Below are positions 19,440-30,277 of a DNA stretch of 64,000 nt, one piece after another (position 1 is the stretch's first letter; every line of letters starts with the position of its first letter). The DNA lies in the NCBI RefSeq assembly GCF_013410455.1, contig NZ_JACCFW010000001.1, positions 1,256,929 through 1,320,928 on the forward strand, written 5' to 3'. A program made the translations under genes and the position numbers. The stretch comes from Allobranchiibius huperziae. GTDB taxonomy: Bacteria; Actinomycetota; Actinomycetes; Actinomycetales; Dermatophilaceae. The notes beneath the pieces were generated by a model that had not been told where the DNA came from, ran no database searches, and worked only from the letters and a program-made list of their open reading frames with translations.

Positions 19440-20347
19440 CGGCATACCGGGCGGGATTCGCCGCCCTGGTGGGGCGGCCGAACGCGGGCAAATCGACCCT
19501 CACCAATGCACTGGTCGGCAGCAAGGTGGCCATCACCTCGAGCAAGCCGCAGACGACGCGCCACCCGATCCGAGGGATATCGAACACCGAGTCGGCGCAG
19601 CTGATCCTGGTCGACACGCCGGGGCTGCACAAGCCCCGCACGCTGCTCGGCAAGCGGCTGAACGACGTGGTGCGCGAGACGTTGCTCGACGTCGACGTGA
19701 TCGGCTTCTGCCTGCCCGCAGACGAGCGCATCGGACCGGGCGACCAGTTCATCGCCCGCGAGCTCGCCGAGATCCGACGCGGTCGGCGCCGGCCGATCGT
19801 GGCCATCGCGACCAAGATCGACACCGTCAATCGGGACCGGGTGGCGCAGCACCTGATGGCGATCGATGCGCTGGGGGAGTGGGACGACATCGTGCCGTGC
19901 TCGGCGACCAAGGACGAGCAGGTCGACGTGGTGCGCGAGGTGCTGATGAAGCACCTGCCGGAGTCCCCGCAGCTCTACCCCGACGACGTCATCACCGACG
20001 AGCCGCAGCTGGTCATGATCGCCGAGCTGGTGCGCGAGGCCGCCCTGGAGGGTGTCCGCGACGAGATGCCGCACAGCCTCGCCGTCGTGGTCGAGGAGAT
20101 GGTGCCCCGCGAGGGGCGCGCTCCCGGCAAGGAGCTGCTCGACGTACGCGTCAACGTCTACGTCGAGCGGGACAGCCAGAAGGCGATCATCATCGGACGC
20201 GCTGGCGCGCGGTTGCGCGAGGTCGGCACGAACGCCCGCGTCGAGATCGAGCGGGTGCTCGGCCAACGGGTCTACCTCGACCTGCACGTGAAGATCGCCA
20301 AGGACTGGCAGCGCGACCCCAACCAGCTGTCGAAGCTGGGCTTCTGA
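19436..20347 (+). CDS. era: GTPase Era
   Basis: A 303-residue GTPase for 30S subunit assembly. The G1 motif GRPNAGKSTLTNAL is at residues 12-25, G3 DTPGLHKPR near residue 60 and G4 TKID near residue 124. The C-terminal KH domain contains KAIIIGRAGARLREVG (GxxG loop) and VYLDLHVK, which bind the 3' end of 16S rRNA. The GTG start overlaps the preceding gene. It closes the rsmE-phoH-ybeY-corC-era operon. Confidence 0.96.
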   Translation: MTAYRAGFAALVGRPNAGKSTLTNALVGSKVAITSSKPQTTRHPIRGISNTESAQLILVDTPGLHKPRTLLGKRLNDVVRETLLDVDVIGFCLPADERIGPGDQFIARELAEIRRGRRRPIVAIATKIDTVNRDRVAQHLMAIDALGEWDDIVPCSATKDEQVDVVREVLMKHLPESPQLYPDDVITDEPQLVMIAELVREAALEGVRDEMPHSLAVVVEEMVPREGRAPGKELLDVRVNVYVERDSQKAIIIGRAGARLREVGTNARVEIERVLGQRVYLDLHVKIAKDWQRDPNQLSKLGF

Positions 20348-20351
20348 CGGG

Positions 20352-21104
20352 ATGGCCGACGACGACAACGCCGCCTGGGCGGAGTTCGGCGACACCCTGC
20401 GGCTGCCCATCGACGAGGAGTCGGACTACCTCTTCGGGATCCCTTGGAAGCAGGCGGCGTTCATCGGCGACCGGCCGCTGATCGACATCGGTTGCGGCAG
20501 CGGACTCACGACCGTCGCGCTGGCCGATCGTTTCCCGAGCGCCGAGATCCTCGCCGTCGAACCCGATCCGCTGACCCGATCGCTGCTGATGCTGCGGGTT
20601 GCCGAGCGCGCCGAGATGCGTTCGCGCACCACGGTGCTCGCGGAGTCGATCCTCGACGTGTGGCTCCCTCCGAACTGCGGCGGGGCGCTGCTCTTCAACG
20701 TCATCTACTTCCTCGGTGGACGGGCGCGCGACGCGTTCTGGACCCGGATGGCCGACGTCCTGGCTCCCGGCGCGCCCATCCTGATGAGCCGCTCGTACGG
20801 CGGCGTGCCCAACGAGCCGGTCGAGCGGCATCTGGTGAAGTCGGCCACGATGGGCCACCACGAGTACCAGCGCTGGTTCGAGGCGCACCCCGCCGGCGAC
20901 GGCCGAGTGGAGATCACCAACACGTACCTGGTGCTGCGGGACGGTGAGCAGGTGCGTTCGGTGCGCACGCGCGACACGGCGTTCGGGCTGGACGAGGAAC
21001 TGATCCTGTCCGAGATCCCGATCGGGAAGTTCTCGATCGAGGAGATCGACGAGAAGTACATCGCGGTCCGCCGCCAGCAGGACCTGGGCCGCGTCAGGCG
21101 CTGA
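20352..21104 (+). CDS. Class I SAM-dependent methyltransferase, substrate unknown
   Basis: A 250-residue protein with a Rossmann methyltransferase core. Motif I is LIDIGCGSGLTTVAL (about residues 43-57), the acidic end of strand 2 is ILAVEPDP, and LLFNVIYFLGG fills the motif IV position. The C-terminal part, with FSIEEIDEKYIAVRR, is not recognised. It starts 4 nt after era and is probably cotranscribed, though era operons do not usually carry such a gene. Its 3' end overlaps the opposite-strand SDR gene by 11 nt. Confidence 0.8.
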   Translation: MADDDNAAWAEFGDTLRLPIDEESDYLFGIPWKQAAFIGDRPLIDIGCGSGLTTVALADRFPSAEILAVEPDPLTRSLLMLRVAERAEMRSRTTVLAESILDVWLPPNCGGALLFNVIYFLGGRARDAFWTRMADVLAPGAPILMSRSYGGVPNEPVERHLVKSATMGHHEYQRWFEAHPAGDGRVEITNTYLVLRDGEQVRSVRTRDTAFGLDEELILSEIPIGKFSIEEIDEKYIAVRRQQDLGRVRR

Positions 21105-21993
21105 AGTAGTGACCCTCGTCCAGGTCGGCGATCAGACCCTGATGGGTGGGTGTCCACGCGACCAGGTCGCGGGTGATGGCCGACGAGGCCGGTGAATCCA
21201 TGCCGAACAGGGCGCCGATCCATCCGAAGTGGCGCTCGGCGTCGTCGGGGGCGATGGACCTGACCGGCAGTCCGAGGCCGCGGCTGATGGCCTCGGCGAT
21301 CGCCCGCGTGGTCACGCCCTCCTCGCTCACGCCGTGCAGCGCGGATCCGGCTGGGGCCTTCTCCAGTGCGAGTCGGAACAGGTGCGCGGCATCGAGCCGA
21401 TGCACGGCCGGCCAGCGGTTGGCGCCATCGCCGAGGTAGGCGGAGAATCCCCGGTCTCGAGCGATCTGCACCAGGGTGGACATGAAGCCGTGGTCGCCGT
21501 CGCCGTGCACGGTCGGCGAGAGGCGCACGGCCGATGAGCGGACCCCCTGCGACGCCAGCGCCAGTGTCCGCTGCTCCGTGCCCATCCGGGGCGAGCTATT
21601 CGGGTCCGGCGAGAAGTCCTCTGTCGCAACGGCTCCCGGCCGCAGCCCGAGAAGTCCTGAGGCGATCACGAGGGGGCGGTCCGAACCTTTGAGCGCCTCG
21701 CCCATGGCCTCGATCGCACGCTGGTCGGCGTCGGCCGCGCCCTGGAAGTCGCCGGTGAAGGCGATGTCGTGCTTGAACGCCGTGTGGACCACCCCGTCGG
21801 ATCCGGCAGCGGCCTGGTGCAGGGCGTCCAGGTCATCGAGGCCGCCACGATGCACCTGTGCGCCCGCGGCGGTGACGGCGGCTGCCGACGTGTCCGACCG
21901 TGCCAACCCGACCACGTCGTGACCTGCGGCGAGCAGCTCGGCGACGAGGGCGGAACCGATCCATCCGGATGCACCGGTGACGAATACGCGCAT
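21094..21993 (-). CDS. SDR family / NAD-dependent epimerase-like oxidoreductase
   Basis: A 299-residue extended short-chain dehydrogenase-like protein. The nucleotide-binding motif is FVTGASGWIGSALV at the N-terminus, followed by GLARSD after strand 2. A classical YxxxK catalytic pair is not evident, so this may be an atypical SDR like those related to NmrA/YwnB-type proteins. The ATG at 21993 has GGAGG 10 nt upstream. It is divergent from a TetR gene across a 110-bp gap with two matching operators, and is therefore the likely target of that regulator. Confidence 0.8.
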   Translation of the reverse strand: MRVFVTGASGWIGSALVAELLAAGHDVVGLARSDTSAAAVTAAGAQVHRGGLDDLDALHQAAAGSDGVVHTAFKHDIAFTGDFQGAADADQRAIEAMGEALKGSDRPLVIASGLLGLRPGAVATEDFSPDPNSSPRMGTEQRTLALASQGVRSSAVRLSPTVHGDGDHGFMSTLVQIARDRGFSAYLGDGANRWPAVHRLDAAHLFRLALEKAPAGSALHGVSEEGVTTRAIAEAISRGLGLPVRSIAPDDAERHFGWIGALFGMDSPASSAITRDLVAWTPTHQGLIADLDEGHYFSA

Positions 21994-22039
21994 AGGGGAG
22001 AACCTCCGGTCGAACCCGCGGCGCACCGCGGAAAGTTGA

Positions 22040-22086
22040 TGTCAGTTGCTGTCATCAACGGTAGCACTGCATGTCAGCAACTGTCA
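22040..22086. promoter_or_regulatory. Paired TetR operators between the SDR and TetR genes
   Basis: TGTCAGTTGCTGTCA (22040-22054) and TGTCAGCAACTGTCA (22072-22086) share the core CAGTTGCTG/CAGCAACTG in opposite orientation, with centres 32 bp (three helical turns) apart. The first lies within a larger palindrome, GTTGATG...CATCAAC. The position between divergent genes is typical of an autoregulating TetR protein. Confidence 0.72.
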
Positions 22087-22103
22087 TCACCTAGGATCCC
22101 GTC

Positions 22104-22670
22104 ATGGGTCGATGGGAGCCGGGGGCGCGCGAGCGGCTCGAACAGGCCGCGATGGAGCTCTTCCTGGAGCGCGGTTTCGAGCAGACGACCGTCGCCGAGA
22201 TCGCGTCCCGGGCGGGGCTGACCGAGCGCACCTTCTTCCGGTACTTCGCCGACAAGCGGGAGGTGCTCTTCTCCGGAGCGGGTGAGCTGCAGGAGTTGTT
22301 CGTCAGCGCGGTGTCGGCCACCCCGGCGGCCACCGCACCGATGGATGCCGTGGCCGCTGCCCTGGCCGTGGTGGCGCCGTTCCTGCAGGAGCGTGGGGCC
22401 TTCGCAAGCCGCCGCCAGGACGTCATCACCGCGCACGACGACCTGCGCGAGCGTGAGCTGGTGAAACTGGCCTCGCTCGCGTCGGCCATCGCGGCGACGC
22501 TGCGCGAGAGGGGCGTGGCCGAGCCGGCAGCCAGCCTCGCGGCGGAGGCGGGGATCGCGGTCTTCAAGGTCGCCTTCGAACGCTGGCAGGAAGCCCCCAC
22601 GGACCTGGACTTCGCTCGCGTGATCGAGGAGTGTCTGGGCGAGCTGAAGGTCGTGACCGCAACCTCCTGA
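22104..22670 (+). CDS. TetR family transcriptional regulator
   Basis: A 188-residue regulator. The N-terminal helix-turn-helix contains FEQTTVAEIASRAGLTERTFFRYFADKREVL (given here only by its parts: TTVAEIASRAGL, TERTFFRYFADK), at residues 25-55. The C-terminal ligand domain is Ala-rich and not assignable. A TAGGAT hexamer 7 nt before the ATG suggests a very short leader or leaderless transcript. The two operators upstream suggest it represses itself and the divergent SDR gene. Confidence 0.9.
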   Translation: MGRWEPGARERLEQAAMELFLERGFEQTTVAEIASRAGLTERTFFRYFADKREVLFSGAGELQELFVSAVSATPAATAPMDAVAAALAVVAPFLQERGAFASRRQDVITAHDDLRERELVKLASLASAIAATLRERGVAEPAASLAAEAGIAVFKVAFERWQEAPTDLDFARVIEECLGELKVVTATS

Positions 22671-22690
22671 CGGGGCGGGCGACGCCGTGA

Positions 22691-24160
22691 GTGAATGAGT
22701 GCGTGAGGGGATCCCGTAGCACCGGTGCGAGGGCGAGATCCGTCGTCCTCGGTGCGGCGATGACCGCCGCCGCATTGGCAGCGTGCAGCACGCAGGGTCC
22801 GGGTGGTCACGAGACCACCTCGGGAGCGATTGCCCCCACGTCAGCGCCGACGTCGACGTCGACGACCGGCTCGTCGTCCGCTACGAGGAGCAGCACCTGG
22901 CTGAGCTACCACGCGAGCGGATCGCGGAAGGCAGCCGTGGCGTACGGCGTGCCGCGCCGATCGCCGCACAAGGCCTGGTCCGCCGACCTCGGCGGCGCCG
23001 TACGCGGTCAGGCGCTCGTCTTCGGCGGCCACGTGCTCGCTGCCACCGAGAAGAACATGGTGGTCGCGCTGGATCCGTCGACCGGCCGTGTGGTGTGGTC
23101 GCAGACTCTCGGTCGACCGCTCACCGACGTCGCAGGTCGTTCGGGGTGCGGCAACATCGACCCGCTCGGCATCACGAGCACGCCCGTGATCGATGCCGCG
23201 ACCGGCACGATGTACGTCGTCGCCGAGATCGACGACGGCAACGGTTCGGTGCACCACCAGCTCTTCGGTCTCGACGCTGCGAGCGGCGCGGTGCGGGTCG
23301 ACGTACCAGCCGATCCTCCAATCACCGGTGGCCAGCAGGCGATCCACCTCCTGCAGCGGGCCGGGCTGGCATTCAGCGGGGGCCGGGTGATCGTGTCCTA
23401 CGGCGGCAACTCTGGCGACTGCGGGAACTATCACGGGTGGGTCGTGTCGATCGACGCGCAACACCCCGGTGACCTGACGTCGTTCGAGGTGGCTTCCGAC
23501 GGGGAGGGCGGAGCGATCTGGCAGTCCGGAGGCGCCCCCGCCATCGATGCGGGCGGCAACATCTTCGTCACCTCCGGGAACGCCAATCCCGATCCGCCGC
23601 AAGGGGGTCCGGATCCGAAGAAGTACACCGAGAGCGTCATCAAGCTCGACGCCGCGTTGAAGCCCCTCGCGTCGTACAAGGACGTCGTGGCGGGCGGGGA
23701 CGAGGACCTGTCCACAGCGAACCCGGTGCTGCTCCCGGGTGGCTTGGTGTTCGCGGTCGGCAAGACCGACATCGGCTTCCTGCTGCGCGCGAGTGACCTC
23801 ACGGTGGTCGCGAAGGTCCCGCATATCTGCGGCAGCGATCCCGACGGTGGACCGGCATACGACGCGCACACTCAGAAGCTCTTCGTGCCCTGTCGGGGTG
23901 GCGGCATCCAGGTCGTCGACATCGCGCAGCGGTCCCGGGGCCGGTTGCTCTCCGGCGCGGACAGTTCGCCGGTCGTGTTGGCCGGCACCGTCTGGGCGCT
24001 GAACTCCGACGAGGGCAAGGTGGTCGGTTACGACCCGTCCACGGGGGTGAGGGTGGGAACGGCCGACGTCGGCGCCGATCTCCCGGTCTTCGAGTCGCCC
24101 AGCGCGCTCCCGGGGATGATGCTCGTGCCGACGGCGACCGGCGTCACGGCGTTCGACTGA
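22691..24160 (+). CDS. Lipoprotein with PQQ-like beta-propeller repeats
   Basis: A 489-residue exported protein. The signal peptide ends in a lipobox (AALAACS, Cys near residue 32), followed by a low-complexity Ser/Thr/Ala linker of about 40 residues. The rest has repeated propeller blades such as VVALDPSTGRVVWSQ, LFGLDAASGAVRVD and VVGYDPSTGVRVG, typical of PQQ-like (BamB-type) domains. No enzyme active-site residues are recognisable, so it may bind a partner or carbohydrate at the outer face of the membrane. The start is uncertain: GTG at 22691 or the in-frame GTG at 22703; neither has a clear ribosome-binding site. Confidence 0.8.
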   Translation: MNECVRGSRSTGARARSVVLGAAMTAAALAACSTQGPGGHETTSGAIAPTSAPTSTSTTGSSSATRSSTWLSYHASGSRKAAVAYGVPRRSPHKAWSADLGGAVRGQALVFGGHVLAATEKNMVVALDPSTGRVVWSQTLGRPLTDVAGRSGCGNIDPLGITSTPVIDAATGTMYVVAEIDDGNGSVHHQLFGLDAASGAVRVDVPADPPITGGQQAIHLLQRAGLAFSGGRVIVSYGGNSGDCGNYHGWVVSIDAQHPGDLTSFEVASDGEGGAIWQSGGAPAIDAGGNIFVTSGNANPDPPQGGPDPKKYTESVIKLDAALKPLASYKDVVAGGDEDLSTANPVLLPGGLVFAVGKTDIGFLLRASDLTVVAKVPHICGSDPDGGPAYDAHTQKLFVPCRGGGIQVVDIAQRSRGRLLSGADSSPVVLAGTVWALNSDEGKVVGYDPSTGVRVGTADVGADLPVFESPSALPGMMLVPTATGVTAFD

Positions 24161-24244
24161 GCGCGTCACTCGTGGGGCTGCACCTGGGGTCTCCGCGGCC
24201 GCTGGGATCCGAACGCCCCCTGACCCGGGCGTCCGTCCTCGCTC

Positions 24245-25150
24245 TCAGGTCGAGCCTGGCGCCGACTTCGAGGATCCGACACCCGCGATGAATGCCTCGA
24301 GCGCGCTGGCAAGTGCTTCGGGAGCTTCCAGCGCCGGGTGGTGACCGACTGAGTCGAGGTGGACGACGGTGACGTCGGTCGACACGGCTCGCCGCATCGT
24401 CTCGGCCGTGGAGGGGTGGCTCATGGCGCCCACTGCCAGCACCGGGACCCGGAGGGAGTTGCTCTCGGCCAGAGCCTTGATGTCATCGCCCTCGGAGAGC
24501 GCGGAGGCGTAGAGCCCGTGGATGCCGCGCCAGCCATCGGGCCGCTCGTAGGTGCGGGTGAATTCGTCGAGGTCGGTGTCGGTGACGGCGCCGGGCACGA
24601 GCGTGAGGTGCGGATACCAGAGCCGGGCGGCGTACTCACGGAATCGACCGGTGAAGACGAATTCAGCGATGCCGGGGGTGGCCAGCGCGCCGACGTGCCA
24701 GGCGCCACCGTGGGCAACGTCGGCGAAGCGTTCCCATCCGAAGCCGCTGAGGCCCGTTTCGATGGCGGTGAGGCTGAGGACGTCGTCGGGGTAGGTGGCC
24801 GCGACACGGAAGACGGTGTTACCGGCGATGTCCTGGCCGGTGAGATGAACCGGACCCCAGCCGAGTTGAGCGATCAGCTCGTGCAGCGCCCTGGCGGCGA
24901 GCATGCTGCCGAAGTCGGAGTCGTCGGCGGCGGAGTCGCCGACGCCCGGCAGGTCGACAGCTATGACCCGGTGCTCGGTCGCCAGCAGGGGCAGCAGTTT
25001 GTGGAACGCCCACCAAGTCTCGGGGAAGCCGTGCACGAGCAGAACCGGCTCGCCGCTCGTGCCGGCCGTGACGTAGTGGATCTCGGTGCCGGCGACGGCA
25101 GCCGTGTGGTGCTCGGCCCCGGGCACGGCGGGGGACAGGCTCTGGGTCAC
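24245..25150 (-). CDS. Alpha/beta hydrolase, epoxide-hydrolase/haloalkane-dehalogenase-like
   Basis: A 301-residue alpha/beta hydrolase. The oxyanion segment HGFPETWWAF is near residue 47, and the nucleophile elbow is TGQDIAGN, with Asp rather than Ser. This places it in the epoxide hydrolase/dehalogenase branch. The closing His is in DSVGHHPALE. The GTG start at 25150 is supported by GAAAGG 9 nt upstream and by the natural N-terminus; the frame runs open far beyond. It lies just downstream of the HNH gene on the same strand. Confidence 0.85.
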   Translation of the reverse strand: MTQSLSPAVPGAEHHTAAVAGTEIHYVTAGTSGEPVLLVHGFPETWWAFHKLLPLLATEHRVIAVDLPGVGDSAADDSDFGSMLAARALHELIAQLGWGPVHLTGQDIAGNTVFRVAATYPDDVLSLTAIETGLSGFGWERFADVAHGGAWHVGALATPGIAEFVFTGRFREYAARLWYPHLTLVPGAVTDTDLDEFTRTYERPDGWRGIHGLYASALSEGDDIKALAESNSLRVPVLAVGAMSHPSTAETMRRAVSTDVTVVHLDSVGHHPALEAPEALASALEAFIAGVGSSKSAPGST

Positions 25151-25173
25151 GGCGAACCTTTCGTTGTGATGAG

Positions 25174-26532
25174 TCAGCTCGATGTGCCGCCATTGTCCGT
25201 CGGCTCGGGACGACCTCGGCGGTGGAATCTGACCTGGTCCAGGTGGAGGATCTCGTTGGTGGGTCCGGTGTAGCGCGGTGGTGCTGGCCGTACCGGGGGT
25301 GGTGCTGGCCGTACCGGGGGTGGTGTTGCGTCGGGTGGGGCGGTGCCGACGGCGGGTTCGATCGGGTGGCCGTGGCGGGTGGCGAATCGGAACCGTCCGG
25401 GGCGACCGCCGCTTGGTCGGATGGTGAAGTCGCCTGCGTGGTGGCGGTCGTGGTGGTGGGGGCACAGGCTGATCAGGTTGGCGATGTTGGTGGGTCCGCC
25501 GTCGGCCCAGTGGGTGATGTGGTGGCATTCCAGGTGGTGGATGGCTGCGCAGCCGGGGTAGGTGCAGCCGCGGTCGCGGTCTTCGACTAGGCGGCGGGTG
25601 CGGCGCGGGACGATGCGGTGGGCGCGTCCGACGTTGACGGGGGTGCCGCCGGTTTCCCAGACGGGTTGGAGCACCCCGTCGCAGGTCCATTTGCGTAGCA
25701 GGTGCGGGGGTAGGGCGCCGCGTGTGGTCAGCCAGCCTTGGCCGGTGGTGTCCAGGTGCAGGTAGATCCGGAATTTGTCGGCCCGGCCGGCGACGTCGGT
25801 GGTGCCGACGTGCAGGGAGCGGGTCGCCAGGTGGGCCATCGCGTCGGCCATCCGCACCCGCCGGCCCGGTGGGTCCTCGGTGGGTGCCGAGGTGCCCGCA
25901 GCCGCTAGGAACAGGGCGTCCTTGGCCTCGATCAGGGCTTGTTGGACCAGGGCGCCGATGTCGGCGGGTGCGGAGTAGGTCAGGTGGAACCGGTCGTGGT
26001 CGCACCACATCGACAGTTCCGCCGGTTGCGCCGCGACCGAGAACGGGTCTGGTGGGGCCGGCGGGGTGTCCGCCTCGTCGGTGGGGGTGGCGAAGTCGTA
26101 CTTGACCAGCGCCCGGCGCAACTGCGGGACGGTGGCGTGCACCGCCAGGTCCACCACGGTTTCGTCGCACCCGACCGGGGTGTGCGCGGCGACCACGGCG
26201 GCCTGACCCAACGAGAGCCGCCCGGCGTGCACCTCCCGGGACAGGGCCGGTAGCTCGGCGGACCGGGTCGCGATCCGGACCAGGTCGCGAGCGGTGGCGG
26301 GGGAGACCCCGGCGAAGCAGGTCAACCAGTGCTCGGGGGACCGGATCCCACCGATCGCCCACGACTCGTGCTCGATCAGGCCGGCCACCAGGTCGATCAG
26401 GTCGGCATGCGCGGCGTTCAACCGCCCACAGATCGCCCCGACCTCATCCAACGGGTCCGTTGCCGAAAGAGCAGCAGGCACAGCACCGCCCGCGCTGTCA
26501 CTGACAGCTGCGAGACCCTGTGTCGAACTCAT
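25174..26532 (-). CDS. HNH endonuclease-signature protein, DUF222/13E12 repeat family
   Basis: A 452-residue protein. Residues up to about 300 form the DUF222 domain, including the conserved SPEHWL and ATVPQLRRALV segments. The C-terminal HNH motif has CTYPGCAAIHHLECHHITHW, then NLISLCPHHHDRHH, with the zinc Cys pairs and catalytic His intact. These proteins are multicopy in actinobacteria and are often tied to mobile DNA; their biological role is unclear. A TTG at 26544 would add four residues. The tail is Pro-rich and contains a duplicated 21-bp unit (25280-25321), so its length may vary between strains. Confidence 0.88.
   Translation of the reverse strand: MSSTQGLAAVSDSAGGAVPAALSATDPLDEVGAICGRLNAAHADLIDLVAGLIEHESWAIGGIRSPEHWLTCFAGVSPATARDLVRIATRSAELPALSREVHAGRLSLGQAAVVAAHTPVGCDETVVDLAVHATVPQLRRALVKYDFATPTDEADTPPAPPDPFSVAAQPAELSMWCDHDRFHLTYSAPADIGALVQQALIEAKDALFLAAAGTSAPTEDPPGRRVRMADAMAHLATRSLHVGTTDVAGRADKFRIYLHLDTTGQGWLTTRGALPPHLLRKWTCDGVLQPVWETGGTPVNVGRAHRIVPRRTRRLVEDRDRGCTYPGCAAIHHLECHHITHWADGGPTNIANLISLCPHHHDRHHAGDFTIRPSGGRPGRFRFATRHGHPIEPAVGTAPPDATPPPVRPAPPPVRPAPPRYTGPTNEILHLDQVRFHRRGRPEPTDNGGTSS
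25280..25321. repeat. 21-bp tandem repeat (two exact copies)
   Basis: Two identical 21-bp units lie head to tail inside the 3' part of the HNH gene, with partial copies on both flanks. They keep the frame and encode a Pro-Pro-Val-Arg-Pro-Ala-Pro repeat. Slippage here would change the protein by seven residues per unit. Confidence 0.85.
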
Positions 26533-26600
26533 GTATGAATTCAATCACCGACCACCGACAGGCCCTCAACACTTCGCGAGAGGACCAGCGGCCGTTGAAA

Positions 26601-28106
26601 TCAGACCCGCGCAGCGGCCTGGCAGGCAGCTGCTCCCTTGCACTTCTCCAGTGCGGCAAGCGCTGTCCGCAGGCTGGCGGGCACCGCCTTCGAGCCCAGG
26701 TTGTGCAGCTCGTACGGATCCTTCGCGGTGTCGTAGAACTCCTCCTCGCCGCTCGCGTAGCGCACATAGAGCGCGTCGGGTGTCCGCACCGCCTCGTACG
26801 ACGGTGGGTCGGCCGCCTTCTTTCCCTGTCGGTCCGGGTCGCCGGGGGTGTTGTCCGGCCCGTGATGCTCGATGAGCACCGCCTGTGGCGCATCGGCCGG
26901 GGGCTTGCCGTGCCACGCATCGACCATGCTGACCCCGTCCACCGTGGACGGGACGGTCGCGCCGGCCAACGACTCGAACGTCGGGGCGAGGTCGACATTC
27001 GACATCGGCTGGGTGACGGTGCGATCAGCCGGCACCCCGGGACCCGACACGATCATCGGCACGTGGATGTCGGTGTCGAACGCGGTCTGCTTTCCTGCGG
27101 TCAGGCGGTATTCGCCCATGTGGTAGCCGTTGTCGGAGCTGAAGACGATGTACGTGTTGTCCGCGATGCCCTTGGCCTGCAGTGTCTTCCGGACGTTGCC
27201 GATCAGGTCGTTCACAGCGAGGTCGGCCTCGACGCGTTTGCGGTAGCCGTTGAGGAGCTTCTTCTCCTGCCCCGCCTTGAGGGTCGGCCGGCCCTTGAGC
27301 CAGGACGGCGGATTGCTCGGCAGCGCGTCGTACGCCGGGGTCTTCGGGTACGCCAGGCCCTGAGCGGCGGACGCGTACCGCGGTGCTGGGGTGTACGGCG
27401 CATGCGGGGCGAAGGTCGCGACCTGGAGCATGAACGGCTTCCCGCTGCTGGCCGAGGCGCTGATGAACGAATCAGCCTTCCCCGACAGCACATCCACCAT
27501 GTAGTCGTTGGCCGAGTGCCCGTACTTCACCTGCTTGCCGTTCTCGTTGAGCGTGTAGTTGAACTCGGGGTATCCGTTTCCCGCGACGTCCCACTCGTCC
27601 CAGCCCGCGGGCTTCGGATCGGTGGGCTGGTAGCCGTTCAGGTACTTGCCCATGAACCCGGTCGTGTACCCCGCTTTCTGCATCGACAACGCGTAGCTCT
27701 TCTGCGCGTCGCCGTTCTTGTTGTACGCGTCGTACCCGCCGTCGCTGCCGGAGTTGGTGAACACCCCGTCGTTGTGCGGATATTCGCCGGTGAAGATCGC
27801 CGACCGCGAGGGGCAGCACAACGAATCGACCACCCGGTAGTTCGACATCGTCGTGCCGGCCTTCTGCAGAGCCTGCACCTGCGGCATGTGGCTGATCAGG
27901 TTCATCGACAGGTCGTCGGTCAGCACGAAGACCACGTTCGGCTTGCCCGAGGTCGAGCCTGAACCCGAGCCCGAGCCCGAGGTCGAGCCGCTGGTCGCCG
28001 CCGTCGTCGTCGGTGCGCCGCCGGTGGAGCAGCACGCGAGCACGGTGGCGAATGCCACGGCCACCGCGCATGCCATCACTTGCCGGACCAGTCGTTGCCG
28101 CGTCAT
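26601..28106 (-). CDS. Sulfatase (lipoprotein, type I arylsulfatase family)
   Basis: A 501-residue extracellular lipoprotein. The signal peptide ends in a lipobox-like VLACCS, followed by a Ser/Gly/Thr linker. The formylglycine site is VDSLCCPSRSAIFTGE, with the C-x-P-S-R core complete, so an activating formylglycine-generating enzyme must be encoded elsewhere. Metal ligands are visible in VLTDDL at the start and SSDNGYHMGEY later. It should cleave sulfate esters; the substrate is unknown. The ATG at 28106 has GAGGAC 4 nt upstream. It is transcribed away from leuA. Confidence 0.9.
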   Translation of the reverse strand: MTRQRLVRQVMACAVAVAFATVLACCSTGGAPTTTAATSGSTSGSGSGSGSTSGKPNVVFVLTDDLSMNLISHMPQVQALQKAGTTMSNYRVVDSLCCPSRSAIFTGEYPHNDGVFTNSGSDGGYDAYNKNGDAQKSYALSMQKAGYTTGFMGKYLNGYQPTDPKPAGWDEWDVAGNGYPEFNYTLNENGKQVKYGHSANDYMVDVLSGKADSFISASASSGKPFMLQVATFAPHAPYTPAPRYASAAQGLAYPKTPAYDALPSNPPSWLKGRPTLKAGQEKKLLNGYRKRVEADLAVNDLIGNVRKTLQAKGIADNTYIVFSSDNGYHMGEYRLTAGKQTAFDTDIHVPMIVSGPGVPADRTVTQPMSNVDLAPTFESLAGATVPSTVDGVSMVDAWHGKPPADAPQAVLIEHHGPDNTPGDPDRQGKKAADPPSYEAVRTPDALYVRYASGEEEFYDTAKDPYELHNLGSKAVPASLRTALAALEKCKGAAACQAAARV

Positions 28107-28333
28107 GTCGTCCTCTTCCCGCTGGAATGTCCGCCTGTCGCGAACGTAGGAAGGCACCCTGGGTGCAGGGAGCGACTTCCTGTGCCGTGCCTGTGCGAGT
28201 GCCCGCAATGACGGGTGTGAGAGGAGCTCGACGGCGACGGGTCTTCACAGCCTGCGACGCCATGCGTCCCGGTATGTGGACTCGCTTCCCACCCTGTGGA
28301 CGCCGTCGCGGAGCGCCGCCTACAGTGTCAGAC

Positions 28334-28365
28334 GTGCGTGCGGCATACGGACTCCTTCTTCGCTG

Positions 28366-28381
<16 letters not shown>
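28334..28381 (+). CDS. leuL: Leucine leader peptide of leuA attenuator
   Basis: A 15-codon open frame from GTG at 28334 to TGA reads VRAAYGLLLRCRGGA, with three consecutive leucine codons (CTC CTT CTT). It lies 69 bp upstream of leuA. Run of Leu codons, small size and position are those of a classical leucine attenuator leader. A leuA-upstream pseudoknot (LEU element) associated with such leaders has been described in actinobacteria. Confidence 0.85.
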
Positions 28382-30193
<1,812 letters not shown>

Positions 30194-30277
30194 ACACCCT
30201 CGCGGCCGCACCCGGTGGTCCCGATACGGTCTCACCGGGTGCGGACACGCCGCGCCGGGAGTTGTAGGGAGGCGTCG

